From an uncultured Neisseriaceae bacterium (GTDB taxonomy: Bacteria; Pseudomonadota; Gammaproteobacteria; Burkholderiales; UBA11063), in contig CALFYC010000016.1 in NCBI GenBank assembly GCA_937952895.1, positions 1 to 6,458 of the forward strand: DNA of 6,458 bases. The letters are read 5' to 3'. The notes under the pieces were generated by a model. The model was not told the DNA's origin. It saw nothing but the letters and a program-made list of their open reading frames with translations, and ran no database searches. How positions within the stretch are numbered: position 1 is the stretch's first letter; every line of letters begins with the position of its first letter. This document shows positions 5,554-6,458 of this stretch, in pieces. The position numbers and the translations under genes were made by a program.

Positions 5554-6458
5554 TTATTTTCCTTTCATAGGGATTTTGGGAACCTTAATAACTTTACGTT
5601 GATTAAGACCTAGTAATTTATCTAAAAGATGTTTAAATTCTTCTTTAGAGATATGTAATATAACATCTGATTGATATGCTCGATCAAAATCAATCAAATT
5701 AAATTCAATATTCTCTTTAACTAATGTTGGATCAACCTTGTCATTAACACTATAATTATTTCCAATATAATCTAAAAAGAAAATTAATTCTTGTACTCCA
5801 CGATTATAATGTGAAATTGACTCAGGTAAACAATATTCATTAACCCAATCAATATGTAATAGTGCATTTTGAATGATTAAATTTAATGTATTAACAATTG
5901 GAATATTCCCATTTTGTGCTTTATAAGCTTGGTTTCTATTCCACTTAGTATTATAAAAAGCATAACGTGATCGATTATTTAAAATACTTTCTAAAACATT
6001 TGGCTCTAATTCAACTAAATTAGCTAATTGCTTTTTAAGCATAACTTGTAGTGCTACAGCTTTTACTTTTTCAATATAGGGTTTAGCTAAACTAATCAAC
6101 TTCGCTTTCCCCTCATCCTTAGTTAAATTTACTTCATTAGCTAAGTGTTTAAGCAAGAAGCCAGACATCGATAATGAATGATGTTTTAATTGATCATTAA
6201 AAGTGTTAAGACCATTTTCGCGAATGAAACTGTCTGGATCATGCTCATTCGGTAAAAATAAGAAGTGCACTGACTTAATATCTGTTACTAATGGCACTGA
6301 GCGCTCAAGGGCACGCCAAGCAGCTTTAAATCCAGCCATATCACCATCAAAAGCATAATAAATATCATCACATAGACGAAATAATTTTTTAATATGCTCT
6401 TCAGTTGCCGCAGTTCCCATAGTTGCGACTACATTTTCAATACCAAATTGGGAAAGCG
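5554..6458 (-). CDS. dnaG: DNA primase DnaG, C-terminal half (runs off the right edge)
   Basis: DnaG makes the RNA primers for lagging-strand and replication-start synthesis, working with the DnaB helicase. The reading frame stays open to base 6458, so the first Met at 6420 is internal and not a start. About 300 of an expected 580-600 residues are present. The visible part begins in the TOPRIM domain (LSQFGIENVVAT, then GTAATEEHI). It contains the metal-binding DGD motif (YYAFDGDMAG, codons at 6340-6348) and the second acidic pair in HDPDSFIRENG. These correspond to E. coli Asp309/Asp311 and Asp345/Asp347. The catalytic Glu motif and the zinc-binding and RNA-polymerase-like domains lie outside. 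The remainder, ending IPKIPMKGK, corresponds to the linker and the helicase-interacting domain, which is poorly conserved. A permease starts 6 bp after the stop; rpoD, the usual neighbour in proteobacteria, is not there. The wording is closest to my memory of beta-proteobacterial primases. Confidence 0.95.
   Translation of the reverse strand, partial: LSQFGIENVVATMGTAATEEHIKKLFRLCDDIYYAFDGDMAGFKAAWRALERSVPLVTDIKSVHFLFLPNEHDPDSFIRENGLNTFNDQLKHHSLSMSGFLLKHLANEVNLTKDEGKAKLISLAKPYIEKVKAVALQVMLKKQLANLVELEPNVLESILNNRSRYAFYNTKWNRNQAYKAQNGNIPIVNTLNLIIQNALLHIDWVNEYCLPESISHYNRGVQELIFFLDYIGNNYSVNDKVDPTLVKENIEFNLIDFDRAYQSDVILHISKEEFKHLLDKLLGLNQRKVIKVPKIPMKGK
5560..5565 (-). promoter_or_regulatory. ribosome binding site of the permease, embedded in the dnaG 3' end
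   Basis: The minus strand reads AAAGGA within the final Lys-Gly codons of dnaG, 12 nt before the permease ATG at 5547. Translation of the permease therefore probably depends on ribosomes finishing dnaG, or on re-initiation. Confidence 0.5.

Overview
This is an AT-rich bacterial window with six protein genes: five complete and one running off the right edge. The left edge is not genomic. Bases 1-30 match the 3' part of the standard Illumina TruSeq universal adapter, so genomic sequence starts at base 31 and the window is the left end of an untrimmed contig. The DnaG fragment looks proteobacterial. Its TOPRIM and linker wording (FLFLPNEHDPDSFIRENG, then a 'DEGKAKLISLAKP' segment) recalls beta-proteobacterial and Neisseriales primases as I remember them. 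My best guess is a low-GC beta-proteobacterium (Neisseriales-like), with a low-GC gamma-proteobacterium as the alternative. No taxon is proven by the sequence.

Layout. The left half (153-3328, + strand) is a compact three-gene cassette: an MHS/ProP-like major facilitator transporter, a small hotdog protein that resembles the FcoT thioesterases, and a second, divergent DHA2-like major facilitator transporter. Gaps are 25 and 55 bp, and the second and third genes have clear AGGA ribosome binding sites, so a single transcript is plausible. A candidate promoter lies at 71-99. The right half (3375-6458, - strand) is a second tight operon, read from right to left: the C-terminal half of DNA primase (dnaG), then an APC-superfamily amino-acid permease 6 bp downstream, then a small COG2945-type alpha/beta hydrolase overlapping the permease by 8 bp. 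The two operons converge over a 46-bp gap (3329-3374) in which I see no convincing GC-rich terminator.

How the genes may work together. The primase, permease and hydrolase are physically coupled, but no shared pathway is evident. The usual proteobacterial partner of dnaG, rpoD, is absent downstream. In the left cassette, two transporters of different MFS subfamilies flank an acyl-thioesterase-like enzyme. This suggests import and export around a small acyl-derived metabolite, but the substrate cannot be read from the sequence. The left cassette, particularly the second transporter, is visibly more AT-rich than the primase operon, which hints at separate evolutionary histories. I see no RNA genes, CRISPR arrays, insertion sequences or phage genes.
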